Shown here in pieces: positions 43,610-52,422 of a DNA stretch of 64,000 nucleotides (positions within the stretch are counted from its first letter, which is position 1; every line of letters begins with the position of its first letter). Under the pieces are notes generated by a model that was not told where the DNA came from, ran no database searches, and saw only the letters and a list, made by a program, of their open reading frames with translations. A program made the position numbers and the translations under genes. Source of the stretch: Microbulbifer sp. THAF38 (GTDB lineage: Bacteria > Pseudomonadota > Gammaproteobacteria > Pseudomonadales > Cellvibrionaceae); NCBI RefSeq assembly GCF_009363535.1, contig NZ_CP045370.1, positions 1 through 64,000 of the forward strand, in the 5' to 3' direction.

Positions 43610-43681
43610 ATGAAGACAGAGTGCGCCAATAAAGTTGATTTTTACTATCAAGATTTCAGATGTAATTTTGGAAATCTCTGA
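43610..43681 (+). CDS. 23-aa ORF
   Basis: Starts after TTTTAGGAGATCTAA, a strong ribosome site, and encodes a short aromatic, Cys-containing peptide. Possibly a small protein, a leader peptide or the stub of a lost gene. Confidence 0.3.
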   Translation: MKTECANKVDFYYQDFRCNFGNL

Positions 43682-43836
43682 GGATTTTTCCAAGTATCTA
43701 GGTGTTGATCTTATGGTTTCATGAATCTCTACAACTTGGTGGCAACACCAACAACTTTTGGCGAGCAGTAAAATCTTTTTGCTGATTGTTAAAGCACTGG
43801 TGAAATAATTCACCAACATACGATGATTTTAACCCT

Positions 43837-43871
43837 GGAGGGTGTATACCCTTCAGGGGATGCATCCGTCC
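43837..43871 (+). ncRNA. Two-tier hairpin leader
   Basis: GGAGGGTGTAT pairs with ATGCATCCGTCC (one bulge), enclosing CCC-TTCA-GGG. It precedes the small membrane protein gene at 43907. Confidence 0.5.
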
Positions 43872-43906
43872 AGACGTTAGGTCATCTAACGAAAGGAAGG
43901 TGCAGT

Positions 43907-44242
43907 ATGGATAACCGTATAATGTTCAGGGAAATCAGCAGGCTTCGTACCACGGATCTGCTGATTGCCAAGATGGACTGCATCAGGAGAATTGCCTTAT
44001 TCAAATCGCTGAAGCTTGGACTTCTTGGTTTGCTGGGCATCTTCGTCGGTCAAGTCGCCAAATCGTTGTTTGCAGCACAAGCCATGTCCATGATGGACTA
44101 TCTATCTGTGGCACTCGCTTTGTACTGTGTGATTGGCTACTTGATCCTCGATGCTCTTGAGGCTGGTTCAACCGCCCAAGAAAAGCTGATCTGCGACCTG
44201 CTTACCCTTCGAATGAGTAGGACCGGTAAGAGGAAGTCTTGA
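43907..44242 (+). CDS. Two-TM membrane protein
   Basis: 111 residues with membrane segments at about 35-55 and 65-85. Start at 43907 after GAAAGGAAGGTGCAGT. Unrecognised. Confidence 0.6.
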   Translation: MDNRIMFREISRLRTTDLLIAKMDCIRRIALFKSLKLGLLGLLGIFVGQVAKSLFAAQAMSMMDYLSVALALYCVIGYLILDALEAGSTAQEKLICDLLTLRMSRTGKRKS

Positions 44243-44284
44243 CAAAAGGCTTCTCTGGGATTATTTAATTAAGAGGGTACTATT

Positions 44285-44443
44285 ATGTGGATCATTGTCA
44301 TGAACCTTTTAATGCTTCTGGCACTAACGTTATTACTTCTTTTCACTGTTATAGGTGTTCTGGCCTATATTAAGGAACGGAACTCCTGGCGAGAGATTGA
44401 AGTGAAGGCGAGTCAATCAGGAATAAAAGGGTTTTATGAATAA
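44285..44443 (+). CDS. Small single-TM protein
   Basis: 52 residues: one long hydrophobic helix (4-28) then a polar basic tail. Preceded by AAGAGGGTACT. Last gene before the terminator. Confidence 0.5.
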   Translation: MWIIVMNLLMLLALTLLLLFTVIGVLAYIKERNSWREIEVKASQSGIKGFYE

Positions 44444-44448
44444 CCGTT

Positions 44449-44475
44449 AAAGGCCTCTTCGGAGGCCTTTTTCTT
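44449..44475. terminator. Rho-independent terminator
   Basis: AAAGGCCTC-TTCG-GAGGCCTTT, perfect 9-bp stem with UUCG loop, then TTCTT. Between convergent genes; works for the plus strand at least. Confidence 0.92.
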
Positions 44476-45037
44476 ATCTGCACTTTGGTGGGCAGAAAGG
44501 CGAGACTTCTAAATATGCAGCATTTATTGAGCAGGCATAATGATAGAGATGCCAAAAGCTGAGAAGCTTGTTGCTCTCCAATGTATTTATTACAGACCGG
44601 GAATCACAAAGAAGTCTAGGCAATCGAATAGCTTTGCCATCCATATTGTAGGAAATGGTTTGTATGTCAGGAACAGAAAGCGATAGCAGGCAGGATATTT
44701 CAGCTTCTGAAACTTCTAGCGGTTTGACATCCGCAACTGAAAATGAGCGAATTTCTTTTCCTGGTATGAATTCTAAATAACCCGCGTTCAATTCAAGTGC
44801 CTGCTCAATGTAGGGAGCCACGCTCTTTACCATGTTATTCCGGATCATGTTCAATAATACCGGCTCGGTTGACTTGTCAAGTCTTAGGCGGGGAAGGAAG
44901 GATTCCATCCGGTACCAATACACACGGTCAATGACTCCGCTATGGTTGTTGACAAAACGCTGTATTTCACGAAAGAACAGAGAGGTCGATGGTATGGACA
45001 ACGTGTTCGTTACGTCTATGCCGCTAAAGTCGGTCAT
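44474..45037 (-). CDS. Hypothetical 187-aa protein
   Basis: Soluble, mixed alpha/beta, Ser/Leu-rich. Start after GGAGAAACGT. No recognised family; it is the only minus-strand gene in this stretch and may mark the edge of the backbone. Confidence 0.6.
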   Translation of the reverse strand: MTDFSGIDVTNTLSIPSTSLFFREIQRFVNNHSGVIDRVYWYRMESFLPRLRLDKSTEPVLLNMIRNNMVKSVAPYIEQALELNAGYLEFIPGKEIRSFSVADVKPLEVSEAEISCLLSLSVPDIQTISYNMDGKAIRLPRLLCDSRSVINTLESNKLLSFWHLYHYACSINAAYLEVSPFCPPKCR

Positions 45038-45288
45038 ACGTTTCTCCAGTTAAATAAAGACCGACTTCAAACATCTTGACGATTAAGTGCCACAGTAAAC
45101 ACTTAACACTAAAATTTAAAGCATCATACTCTCACAGAGAATTACACTTAACCTGAACCCTTTGGATGATGCGGCCATTTCAGTCTCTGGACCGGTAATT
45201 TTCTTCTTCGCAGAGTCCGGCAGAAATTTCAACAAAAATCCTTTAAGTCACTAAATTTCCTGGCCACCAATGTACCTCAGTCAGAAAG

Positions 45289-45304
45289 CTGTATATTTAT
45301 ACAA
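45289..45304. promoter_or_regulatory. Decayed LexA box
   Basis: CTGTATATTTATACAA; the last base differs from the CTGT-N8-ACAG consensus. It sits at the same place relative to the broken umuD as the intact box at 50501. Confidence 0.6.
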
Positions 45305-45320
45305 TTTTTGGGGTTCCAGT

Positions 45321-45625
45321 ATGAAGCTTTCTCTGCTCTAAGGCCACGGCGTTGCCTCTCCCGCAGATGACCACTAGGAGGTGGCACTCAGCCTGGATGA
45401 GCACCTGATCAGCAAGCTGGCGGCGACCTTTATTGCTTGAACGAATTGGGATTCCATGATGGGACTCGGCATCTCCGATGAGAACCTATTGGTTGTTGAT
45501 CGCTGATGCCTACTCATAGCAATGTGTTGTGGTGGCTCTGGATGGCCAGCTGACCTGTAGGGTACTGGTCCGGCAGCTACGACGGTTGTTCTCTGCCAAT
45601 GATGACTACGTCTCGACCCCTCTAA
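45321..45625 (+). pseudogene. Decayed umuD copy
   Basis: DNA-level similarity to the intact umuD at 50534 over most of its length (ATGAAGCTTTC start, GATTCCATGATGGG around the Ser, GATGGCCAGCTGACCTG). TAA at codon 7, several further stops and a 9-bp gap (losing CGF) make it non-functional. No umuC follows it. Confidence 0.85.
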
Positions 45626-45690
45626 TCGAAATTATCTCTCCGCGCACTCGAACAGAGTGATCACTCAGGGCAGGGGAGACCAGATAAGCG

Positions 45691-45981
45691 ATGGATATTG
45701 CCGGCGCACTGCTACAGTTGGAAGTACAGGCCATCCAGAATGATCCACCGGCCTCTGATAGCGATGGTAACCGCTATCTGGTAGCTGCTAGCATCGGCGC
45801 TTGGTCCGGCAAAGACGGCCAGCTCACCAGCTATGTGGCAACGCCAGGCTACTGGCGATATTTCCCAGGAGAAGTGGACTTGAATAAAGCGGGCGGCTTG
45901 CTGTATGTGAAAGGCAATATCGGCTGGCAAATTGCCAACCGTCCGGCAGCGATTTGGTTGGGATGGTGGGGCAGATGTTAA
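45691..45981 (+). CDS. DUF2793-like phage tail fragment
   Basis: 96 residues. ALLQLEVQAI, then DSDGNRYLVAA, then GAWSGKDGQLTSYV and YWRYFPGE follow the DUF2793 repeat found in phage tail proteins. Much shorter than whole tail genes, so a fragment left by a prophage. Confidence 0.55.
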   Translation: MDIAGALLQLEVQAIQNDPPASDSDGNRYLVAASIGAWSGKDGQLTSYVATPGYWRYFPGEVDLNKAGGLLYVKGNIGWQIANRPAAIWLGWWGRC

Positions 45982-46296
45982 GCGCATTGAATAGGGTTTA
46001 CTGGGATAATCAAGTCACCTAGCTTGCTTTGCATATCAGGGACAAAAAGCACTTTCATATATCCACAGGAGAAAAGGTACTAACATTTTGACTTTTAAAG
46101 GATTTTCAAAAAGATATATAACAGCGAAAATGCCGGGATATGATGCGACTGAAATATATCCATTTATGCACGATTGTGCCAAGTGCCGGTAACCTAATGT
46201 ACCTACCGAATTTTTTAAATCGTTGCCGAAAGAAGTCCGTGGATATAGCGGTGGGTGATAAATTACAGCTCCTTTTGAATACATTGTTAGATTTAT

Positions 46297-47079
46297 ATGT
46301 GCTTCGAACTAGATATACTTAAAAAGTTAAAAAAGTCAATGAGTGAGGCATGCGATGACGCATTCTATTTTTCTGCGGATGAGAAAAAACTTATCGATGC
46401 CGAATACCTCCTTACAGTGAATGCAGCAAAGGCGATTAAAGAATTAAACCACAGCTTTGGTATCCCATACAAAATATGCCTTGAAAACGTTACCAAGGAA
46501 TTCGCTTCTGCCTGTACACCTCGCATGAGGCGGGAAAAAGCAGATAATATTCTAGGCTATAATCCCGGAATTCTAACTTCCAACGATATAAAGAGACCGG
46601 GAAAGATCGATATTGCTGTTTATACAAATACAAATGGTATCGATATCCCGCTCTGTGCAATTGAGGTTAAGGGATTCAATCCAAGCAAACAGTTAATCAT
46701 TAAAGACCTTGAGCGAAACTCAGAGTATTTTGGTTTAGCTTCGCGCACCGGCACATCAACCTTACCCTTTGCTGTTTTTATTGGACTACATAGCTATAAA
46801 GGGGTTTGGGATGACAAGAAAGAGAAGTCAAATATTTTAAAAGTCAAAAATCGCTATGAAAAATACATTTCTGGCAACAATAACCTAAACAGTCTGCACC
46901 AGAAAGTGGATGTCTTTACAATTCGCCGTGGGGTACTTCCAGACCTCAATGGTCCATATATTCAAGAGCATGGGTTACAGGGTGATGAAGACTACCACTT
47001 TGTAGGTGTCGTCATTACAACGAAGAAAAATCTAACGATTCAAAGCACACCGACGCAGAAAAGCTACGCCGAGGTTTGA
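46297..47079 (+). CDS. PD-(D/E)XK-like nuclease
   Basis: 260 residues. GKIDIAVYTNTNG...LCAIEVKGF (about 101-125) gives the D...ExK motif of restriction-type nucleases, within an alpha/beta core. No methyltransferase neighbour, so a classical type II system is not supported. The start could also be 46339. The upstream 45982-46296 interval has no gene. Probably a defence-related or mobile effector. Confidence 0.6.
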   Translation: MCFELDILKKLKKSMSEACDDAFYFSADEKKLIDAEYLLTVNAAKAIKELNHSFGIPYKICLENVTKEFASACTPRMRREKADNILGYNPGILTSNDIKRPGKIDIAVYTNTNGIDIPLCAIEVKGFNPSKQLIIKDLERNSEYFGLASRTGTSTLPFAVFIGLHSYKGVWDDKKEKSNILKVKNRYEKYISGNNNLNSLHQKVDVFTIRRGVLPDLNGPYIQEHGLQGDEDYHFVGVVITTKKNLTIQSTPTQKSYAEV

Positions 47080-47101
47080 GGCCTTAGGCTTAAAAACGAA
47101 C

Positions 47102-47128
47102 GTTGCAGATTGTTGCAGTTTGTTGTAG
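47102..47128 (+). repeat. Short tandem repeats (GTTGYAG)
   Basis: GTTGCAGATT, GTTGCAGTTT, GTTGTAG in direct array at 10-bp spacing, one helical turn, just before the 47139 start. A likely protein-binding operator. Confidence 0.5.
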
Positions 47129-47138
47129 TCTTGCGGGT

Positions 47139-47708
47139 ATGAAGACAGCAAAAATCTTATCCGATGCAAAATCGGCCCCCTCAAAGGGGTCACTTGAAGC
47201 TCACCGTGAGGCAATTCTGCTTCTACGCGAGAAAGGATATACATGGCGTGAGATTTCAGGTTTCCTCGCTGAAAGAGGGATTCACGCAGACCACACCAAA
47301 ATATATCGCTTTTTCAATAAGCCAAAACCAAAAGCGAACAGGAAGTTAACCATGAATGTAATCAGTTCTGAAGAATATGAAAATGCGTTAAAACAAATTT
47401 CAATCAGCGACAAACAAAAATTGATGCTGAAAGCCCACTATGAGGCTCCGAATAGATCAATCACTTACTCTCAATTAGCGCGGGCAGCTGGTTACGATGA
47501 TTATGCAGTAGCTAATCGCCAATATGGACAACTTGGTCGAGACCTTGGAGAGGCTGTTAGTTTCCAATTTGCTGATGCTGAAACTCGACCGGGAGAAAAG
47601 TTTTATAGTAGTTCAATTGGCATGCCTAATGCCTATACAACCGGTGAGTTTCAGTTGGTAATGCATCATGAACTTTCTAAAGCAATTCAAAATTTGCAAT
47701 TGTTTTGA
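47139..47708 (+). CDS. HTH-containing protein
   Basis: 189 residues. The N-terminal ILLLREKGYTWREISGFLAERG with HADHTKIYRFF is an HTH like those of plasmid TraK/MobC-type regulators. The C-terminal ITYSQLARAAGYDDYAVANRQYGQLG segment is a domain also seen attached to HNH endonucleases. May regulate itself and the preceding nuclease through the 10-bp repeats. Confidence 0.6.
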   Translation: MKTAKILSDAKSAPSKGSLEAHREAILLLREKGYTWREISGFLAERGIHADHTKIYRFFNKPKPKANRKLTMNVISSEEYENALKQISISDKQKLMLKAHYEAPNRSITYSQLARAAGYDDYAVANRQYGQLGRDLGEAVSFQFADAETRPGEKFYSSSIGMPNAYTTGEFQLVMHHELSKAIQNLQLF

Positions 47709-47786
47709 AAAATCTAACAATCGCATTCACTCTTATAAAATTAAGCTGCGCCGCGCGAGGCGTTAGCTGCAAAAGGGAATTTACGT

Positions 47787-48392
47787 ATGAAGAAATCAAT
47801 TCTACTATTTTTGCTCTTTATATTTAGCAGTTTCTCCTACTCGTATGATTATTTGAAACATACAGGGGTGGTGACAAAAGCAGAGTCGTGCAAAATGTAT
47901 CGTGAATTTGATTTGGAAGATTGTAAAAAGCAAGCTGCCACGGTCAAAGGTCACTTTTACCAGCCAAAGTGCGACATGTGGAATCGACAACGAGAAAGTG
48001 CATTGGCTGACTGTAATGGTGTTTCAGATCGAGCCATAATGGAAAAGGAACAGAATAAAGATCGACAATCGCTGAGGCGCGATCATACTCATATCTTATT
48101 TGAGAAAGGCCGGCTTGTTTGTCGCTCCGAAAAGTCTTTTCGTGATACATACAATTATGTTGTTACTCAACAGCCCGGGACTCCACCACATTTAAGATCT
48201 AAGATATGCAGGGTGCTGCAATATGAAACCATTGTTAAAATTGACAATAAATCATCTGACCAAAAAGTGGCGGAAATTACATATATGGATAATTACGGTG
48301 CACTTCGCTATGGTTTTACAGCTCTAGCTTGGCTTGTAACAAAAGAAAAATATAAAGAGATAGTAGAGCAGCGTAAAAATGGGCTAATGTAA
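47787..48392 (+). CDS. Secreted hypothetical protein
   Basis: 201 residues. Signal peptide (KKSILLFLLFIFSSFSYS) then a Cys- and Lys-rich soluble domain. Function unknown; AAAGGGAA precedes the ATG. Confidence 0.65.
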   Translation: MKKSILLFLLFIFSSFSYSYDYLKHTGVVTKAESCKMYREFDLEDCKKQAATVKGHFYQPKCDMWNRQRESALADCNGVSDRAIMEKEQNKDRQSLRRDHTHILFEKGRLVCRSEKSFRDTYNYVVTQQPGTPPHLRSKICRVLQYETIVKIDNKSSDQKVAEITYMDNYGALRYGFTALAWLVTKEKYKEIVEQRKNGLM

Positions 48393-48494
48393 GCACCAAA
48401 AAAAGGGGCTTTAATCGCCTAAAAAAACGCAACTGGGACTGTTAACTCCTCTGCGCTCTACAAACAACCCTTAAACCGGACGTTCAAAGTCTAG

Positions 48495-49013
48495 ATGCGT
48501 TTACTTTCTTTACTTGTTTTGACTGCCGTACTAAGCGGCTGCTACGAAACTGAGCTTGAGGCCTATGATCGCCAGCAATGGCTCCCCCGCTGGTCCGATG
48601 CGGACGGCGATTGCCAGAACACTCGGCAGGAGCTGCTGATCCGCCTCTCCTTGGCTCCGGTGACCTTTAGCAATGAGAAGGCCTGCACCGTCGTTTCGGG
48701 CTTATGGATGGACCCCTATACCGGGCTGTTTTTCCAAAAGGCTTCGGATCTGGATGTTGAACATATAGTCCCACTTTCATGGGCCCATAAGCACGGTGGT
48801 GCCAGTTGGACCCGAGAACAGCGCCGCGCCTTTGCCGAAGACCCGGCTAATCTGTGGCTGGTGGATGATGGCCACAACCAAAGTAAAGGCGAAAAAGGTC
48901 CTGATGAATGGTTGCCTCCATACACACCTGCCCGAGCTATTTATATTCAGCAATTTGAAGCTGTTGCTTCGCGGTATGGACTAACGTTGCCTGATAACAG
49001 CAGCTATCAGTAG
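48495..49013 (+). CDS. Secreted HNH endonuclease (DUF1524-type)
   Basis: 172 residues. A signal/lipobox-like start (LSGC at 14-17) precedes DVEHIVPLSWAHKHGG (His90 region) and PANLWLVDDGHNQSKG, the HNH Asn/His pairs of the DUF1524/GmrSD-like family, ending in a WLPP motif. Secreted family members act as periplasmic or extracellular nucleases. Confidence 0.82.
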   Translation: MRLLSLLVLTAVLSGCYETELEAYDRQQWLPRWSDADGDCQNTRQELLIRLSLAPVTFSNEKACTVVSGLWMDPYTGLFFQKASDLDVEHIVPLSWAHKHGGASWTREQRRAFAEDPANLWLVDDGHNQSKGEKGPDEWLPPYTPARAIYIQQFEAVASRYGLTLPDNSSYQ

Positions 49014-49065
49014 GTGCCAGAGCACTATGAGCACTCTAGTCCCTATCTATATAAGCTCTTATGTT

Positions 49066-49447
49066 ATGGCCAGCCCGAGAAACTTCTTGGGCTAGCCATA
49101 TTCACTTTGGAGAAGTGTGAGCTGTATTGGTTATTTAGTTTACTCTACTGTCGGCTCTACAAATGAAAGGGTGCTAAAAACAGTCCCCAATATCTCTTTG
49201 TAATGCCCTAACTTCTCTTGAGGCAAGGCAACAGTGGTGACAGAGACGATGAGCAGAACTCCAAGTAGAGTGTTAGAAGCTATGACTTTTACTTTATTCA
49301 AAATTTTAGTTTCCTAAAAATTTGACTCAACTAAACTTTTTGTTGTACTGTGTAACATGTTACGCGGTATGCAATATGTACTCAGTACAATTTTGAATTG
49401 AGCCATTGGTTCACTATGGTCCTTAAGGGTGTGGGCCACCCTTAAGG
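49066..49447. repeat. Set of inverted repeats in a gene-free interval
   Basis: Within 49014-49621, which holds no gene: a stem ATGGCCAGCCC/GGGCTAGCCAT (49066-49099, possible terminator), a palindrome GTAACATGTTAC (about 49352), GTACT-C-AGTAC (about 49378), and perfect arms CCTTAAGGGT/ACCCTTAAGG (49421-49447). Some are operator-like, suggesting a regulatory island of a lost gene. Confidence 0.5.
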
Positions 49448-49621
49448 TCTATCAAGACACAAGTACTTCGTACTCACATCAAAAGCACTTAGCAACATCT
49501 GGTACCTAGATAGTTGAGAAAGTGCCATTTTCTATGATCTCACCTTTTCCATCTCCAGTAAACTATTCTCTTTCTTTTATCTAATTTGAAATTTTTGTTC
49601 CATTTTATTTCCTAGGAATAG

Positions 49622-50025
49622 CTACTTACGACTTCTCCATAGCCGATAGATATTCTCAATATTCCTTTGTATGTATAGTTGCCACTCCTCTGGCGGTTGC
49701 GTGTGGAGCGGCGCACTAAAAGGCGGAAAAGGTAGCGGTGAAAAGTGGTGCAGTTTCTCCACCCCGTGTACCTCCGCCAACGTAATCCCCACCGCCTCAC
49801 ACAAGGCCGGCAGCAGCTCTACCGGTATCTTCTGCTTGCCTGTTTCCATTTTCGAAACTTGAGATGGCGCAGCCCCTGCTGCCTAGCCAACTGTGCGATC
49901 GTTTTCCCCTCCTTTTTCCTTGCGTTGAGCAGGCGTTCGCCCAGTGTCCCGGCCTCAACCATCCATCCATCCGTATTAGGTACCCTCTTAAGAACAAGTT
50001 TTCGATTTTCGAAATAAAACCTCAT
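49622..50025 (-). pseudogene. XRE-family regulator with a one-base frameshift
   Basis: The first frame gives GTLGERLLNARKKEGKTIAQLARQQG; restoring one G at a GGGG run near 49876 continues as PSQVSKMETGKQKIP, a complete HTH_XRE fold, then a Pro-rich C-terminus. Either a real loss or a homopolymer error. Confidence 0.65.
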
Positions 50026-50206
50026 TTTCCATTTCTAAATTAGAAAAAACCCAGTTTATCCGTTCATAAACCGTGAAATTGTTAGTAATGTTTCGGTGCA
50101 TGTCGCCAAAATCCGGGGTAATACACTAACGGGTCTTGGCGGTGGTAAGTCACTTAGGTCAGTGCCTTTGGCGGCAAGGGTTTATCGCTCCAATAGGAGG
50201 TAGACC

Positions 50207-50416
50207 ATGCCTTTGACTGCTCATATTCAACAGCTTCACCGCGTCAACAATCTCTGTACCGGCCTGTAGTGGATTGCGGACTGTCCCAATCAAACCGCGC
50301 GCACCACCTTGTTGCAGCTGATCGGTGAGGAGGTGGGGGAAACACTCAAGGGGGTTTTTTACGCAGTGGAGGAAAAGGCCCCTGGTAGAAGCTTGTCCAT
50401 AGAAGAAGCAGCCTAG
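50207..50416 (+). pseudogene. Small gene with in-frame TAG upstream of umuD
   Basis: ATG after AATAGGAGGTAGACC; TAG at codon 21 (50267-50269); then 48 open codons forming a plausible helical protein (LLQLIGEEVGETLKGVFYA). Function unknown. Confidence 0.5.
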
Positions 50417-50500
50417 TCTGCTGTTGAGGCCGGTGCTGTGGGTGGTACCGGCCTCATAGTCATCCATTGCCCTTGCCGGTTGCTGCCCTCTGGCAATAAA

Positions 50501-50516
50501 CTGTATGTATATACAG
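50501..50516. promoter_or_regulatory. LexA (SOS) box
   Basis: CTGTATGTATATACAG, a perfect CTGT-N8-ACAG operator 18 bp upstream of the umuD ATG. Predicts SOS induction of umuDC. Confidence 0.9.
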
Positions 50517-50533
50517 TAATCAGGGTTTCCAGA

Positions 50534-50923
50534 ATGAAGCTTTCCCCACTCTATGGCCACGGCGTTGCCTGTGGTTTTCCCTCTCCTGCCGATGACCACA
50601 AGGAGGCGGCACTCAGCCTGGATGAACACCTGATCTCCAAGCCTGCGGCAACCTTTATGGCGCGGGCGAACGGGGATTCCATGATGGGGCTCGGAATCTT
50701 CGATAAGGATCTGTTGATTGTCGATCGCTCACTGACGCCCGCCCATGGCGATGTGGTTGTGGTAGCCCTGGATGGCCAGCTGACTTGCAAGGTGCTGGAC
50801 CAGCAGCAGGGGCGGCTGCTCTCTGCCAATGATGACTACGCCCCGATCCCCATCTGGGAAGGGCAGGAATTGATTGTGGAGGGGGTGGTGAAAGCTTCGG
50901 TACGTTACCACCGGCCGCGCTGA
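50534..50923 (+). CDS. umuD: UmuD-like SOS mutagenesis protein
   Basis: 129 residues, LexA/UmuD peptidase S24. Predicted self-cleavage at Cys13-Gly14, catalytic Ser49 (NGDSM) and Lys86 (LTCKVL). After RecA-stimulated cleavage UmuD' joins UmuC in DNA polymerase V. The start ATG 50534 removes a longer upstream reading. Its stop abuts the umuC ATG. Related to RumA of SXT-type ICEs. Confidence 0.95.
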   Translation: MKLSPLYGHGVACGFPSPADDHKEAALSLDEHLISKPAATFMARANGDSMMGLGIFDKDLLIVDRSLTPAHGDVVVVALDGQLTCKVLDQQQGRLLSANDDYAPIPIWEGQELIVEGVVKASVRYHRPR

Positions 50924-52177
50924 ATGCTGGTACTGGTGGATTGCAATAGCTGCTATGCCAGCTGTGAGCAGATATTTCGGCCCGACCTGCGTGGGCGCCC
51001 GGTGGTAGTGCTCTCCAACAATGACGGCTTTGTAGTGGCGCGCTCCAAGGAGGCGAAGCTATTGGGCATTGGCGACCTGGAGCCCTTCTTCAAGGTTCAG
51101 CACCTGCTGCGTGCCCACCGGGTGGCCATCTTTTCCAGCAACTACCCGCTGTATGGCGATATCTCCCACCGGGTGATGACTACCCTGCGAGAGTTCGGCC
51201 CCAACGTGGAGGTCTACAGCATCGATGAGATGTTTTTGGACCTGCACGGGCTGCAGGAGGATTGGCAGGACTACGGCCGCAAGATCCGCAACACGCTCTG
51301 GCGTAACATCCGTATGCCTGTGGGTGTGGGCATCGCCCCCAGTAAAACCCTGGCCAAGCTCGCCAACCGCGCGGCCAAGAAAATCCCCAAGTGCGATGGC
51401 GTCTGTGCGCTGGATACGCCGGAGAAATGGCAGTGGATGCAGCGCCGCACCGCCGTCAATGATGTGTGGGGTATAGGCCGTCGCCTCACCAAGCGCCTGG
51501 CGGATTTCGGCATAGAAACCGCCTACGATCTGGCGCAGGCCAACCCGAAAATTTTGCGCCGCCGTATCAATGTGAATATTGAGCGTACTATTGAGGAATT
51601 GAATGGGATTCCCTGTCTGGGTTTGGAGGAAGAGCCCCCGGCCAAGAAACAGATCTATTGCACCCGCTCTTTTGGTGAAAAGCTCACCGACCTATCGCCC
51701 ATACTACAAGCCGCGACCCTCTATGCCAGCAGGGCGGCGGAGAAACTGCGCACACAGAAATCGCTGGTTAAGTCGATTCACCTATTCCTGCACACCTCAC
51801 CCCACGAACCCAACTACTACAGCCGCAGCGCCGTAGTGCAGACCCAATACCCCACCGATGACACGCGGGTGATCGTGCGGCTGGTGAGAGAAGCCATTGC
51901 CGATTTATACCGCCCCGGCTGCCGCTTTATGAAAGCGGGCGTTGGGCTAATCGAGATAATCCCCCGCGCACTGGGGCAGGGTGATCTGTTCACCCCAGGG
52001 CAATCGCTCAGGGCAGGGCAGACCATGCAGGCCATGGACCGGATCAATAAAAAGTTTGGTCGCGGGACTTTGTTTCTAGGTGCTGAAGGTATCCAGAAAA
52101 AGTGGAAGATGCGGCAGGCCTTTACATCGCCCGCCTATACGACTCGGTGGGGGGATTTGCCTAGAGTTAAAACTTAG
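50924..52177 (+). CDS. umuC: UmuC-like translesion DNA polymerase
   Basis: 417 residues, Y-family polymerase V subunit. VLVDCNSCYASCE (Asp/Cys metal site), SIDEMFLDL (catalytic DE), GIAPSKTLAKLANRAAK (fingers), helix-hairpin-helix GIGRRLTKRL. C-terminal DUF4113-like part present. GC-rich relative to the cassette array, so acquired separately. Likely makes the host SOS-mutable, as RumB does. Confidence 0.96.
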   Translation: MLVLVDCNSCYASCEQIFRPDLRGRPVVVLSNNDGFVVARSKEAKLLGIGDLEPFFKVQHLLRAHRVAIFSSNYPLYGDISHRVMTTLREFGPNVEVYSIDEMFLDLHGLQEDWQDYGRKIRNTLWRNIRMPVGVGIAPSKTLAKLANRAAKKIPKCDGVCALDTPEKWQWMQRRTAVNDVWGIGRRLTKRLADFGIETAYDLAQANPKILRRRINVNIERTIEELNGIPCLGLEEEPPAKKQIYCTRSFGEKLTDLSPILQAATLYASRAAEKLRTQKSLVKSIHLFLHTSPHEPNYYSRSAVVQTQYPTDDTRVIVRLVREAIADLYRPGCRFMKAGVGLIEIIPRALGQGDLFTPGQSLRAGQTMQAMDRINKKFGRGTLFLGAEGIQKKWKMRQAFTSPAYTTRWGDLPRVKT

Positions 52178-52422
52178 ATTACAGCATGATTCTTAAGCCT
52201 TTCTTTCCCGTTGCTCCCCTAATAACGCTGCTATGCAAATCAAACTAAAGCTCAGGAAACTAGAGGCTTCAATGATTCAATTTTTTATCTAGGGTTTGAT
52301 GCTCAGAGTATCTGATACATATCAAGTTTTATGTCCCACAAAGACTTGAACCATTGCTATTTCGAGAGTTGCTGGTTTTAGAGCCCATGAGATAGTGAAA
52401 CCAGCAGAAATTGGAGAAGAGC

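Noticed and set aside
14045..50416. Stop-codon reassignment in the host
   Set aside because: In-frame TAG, TAA and TGA are all seen in different broken genes, and all three also end intact genes nearby; ordinary decay is simpler.
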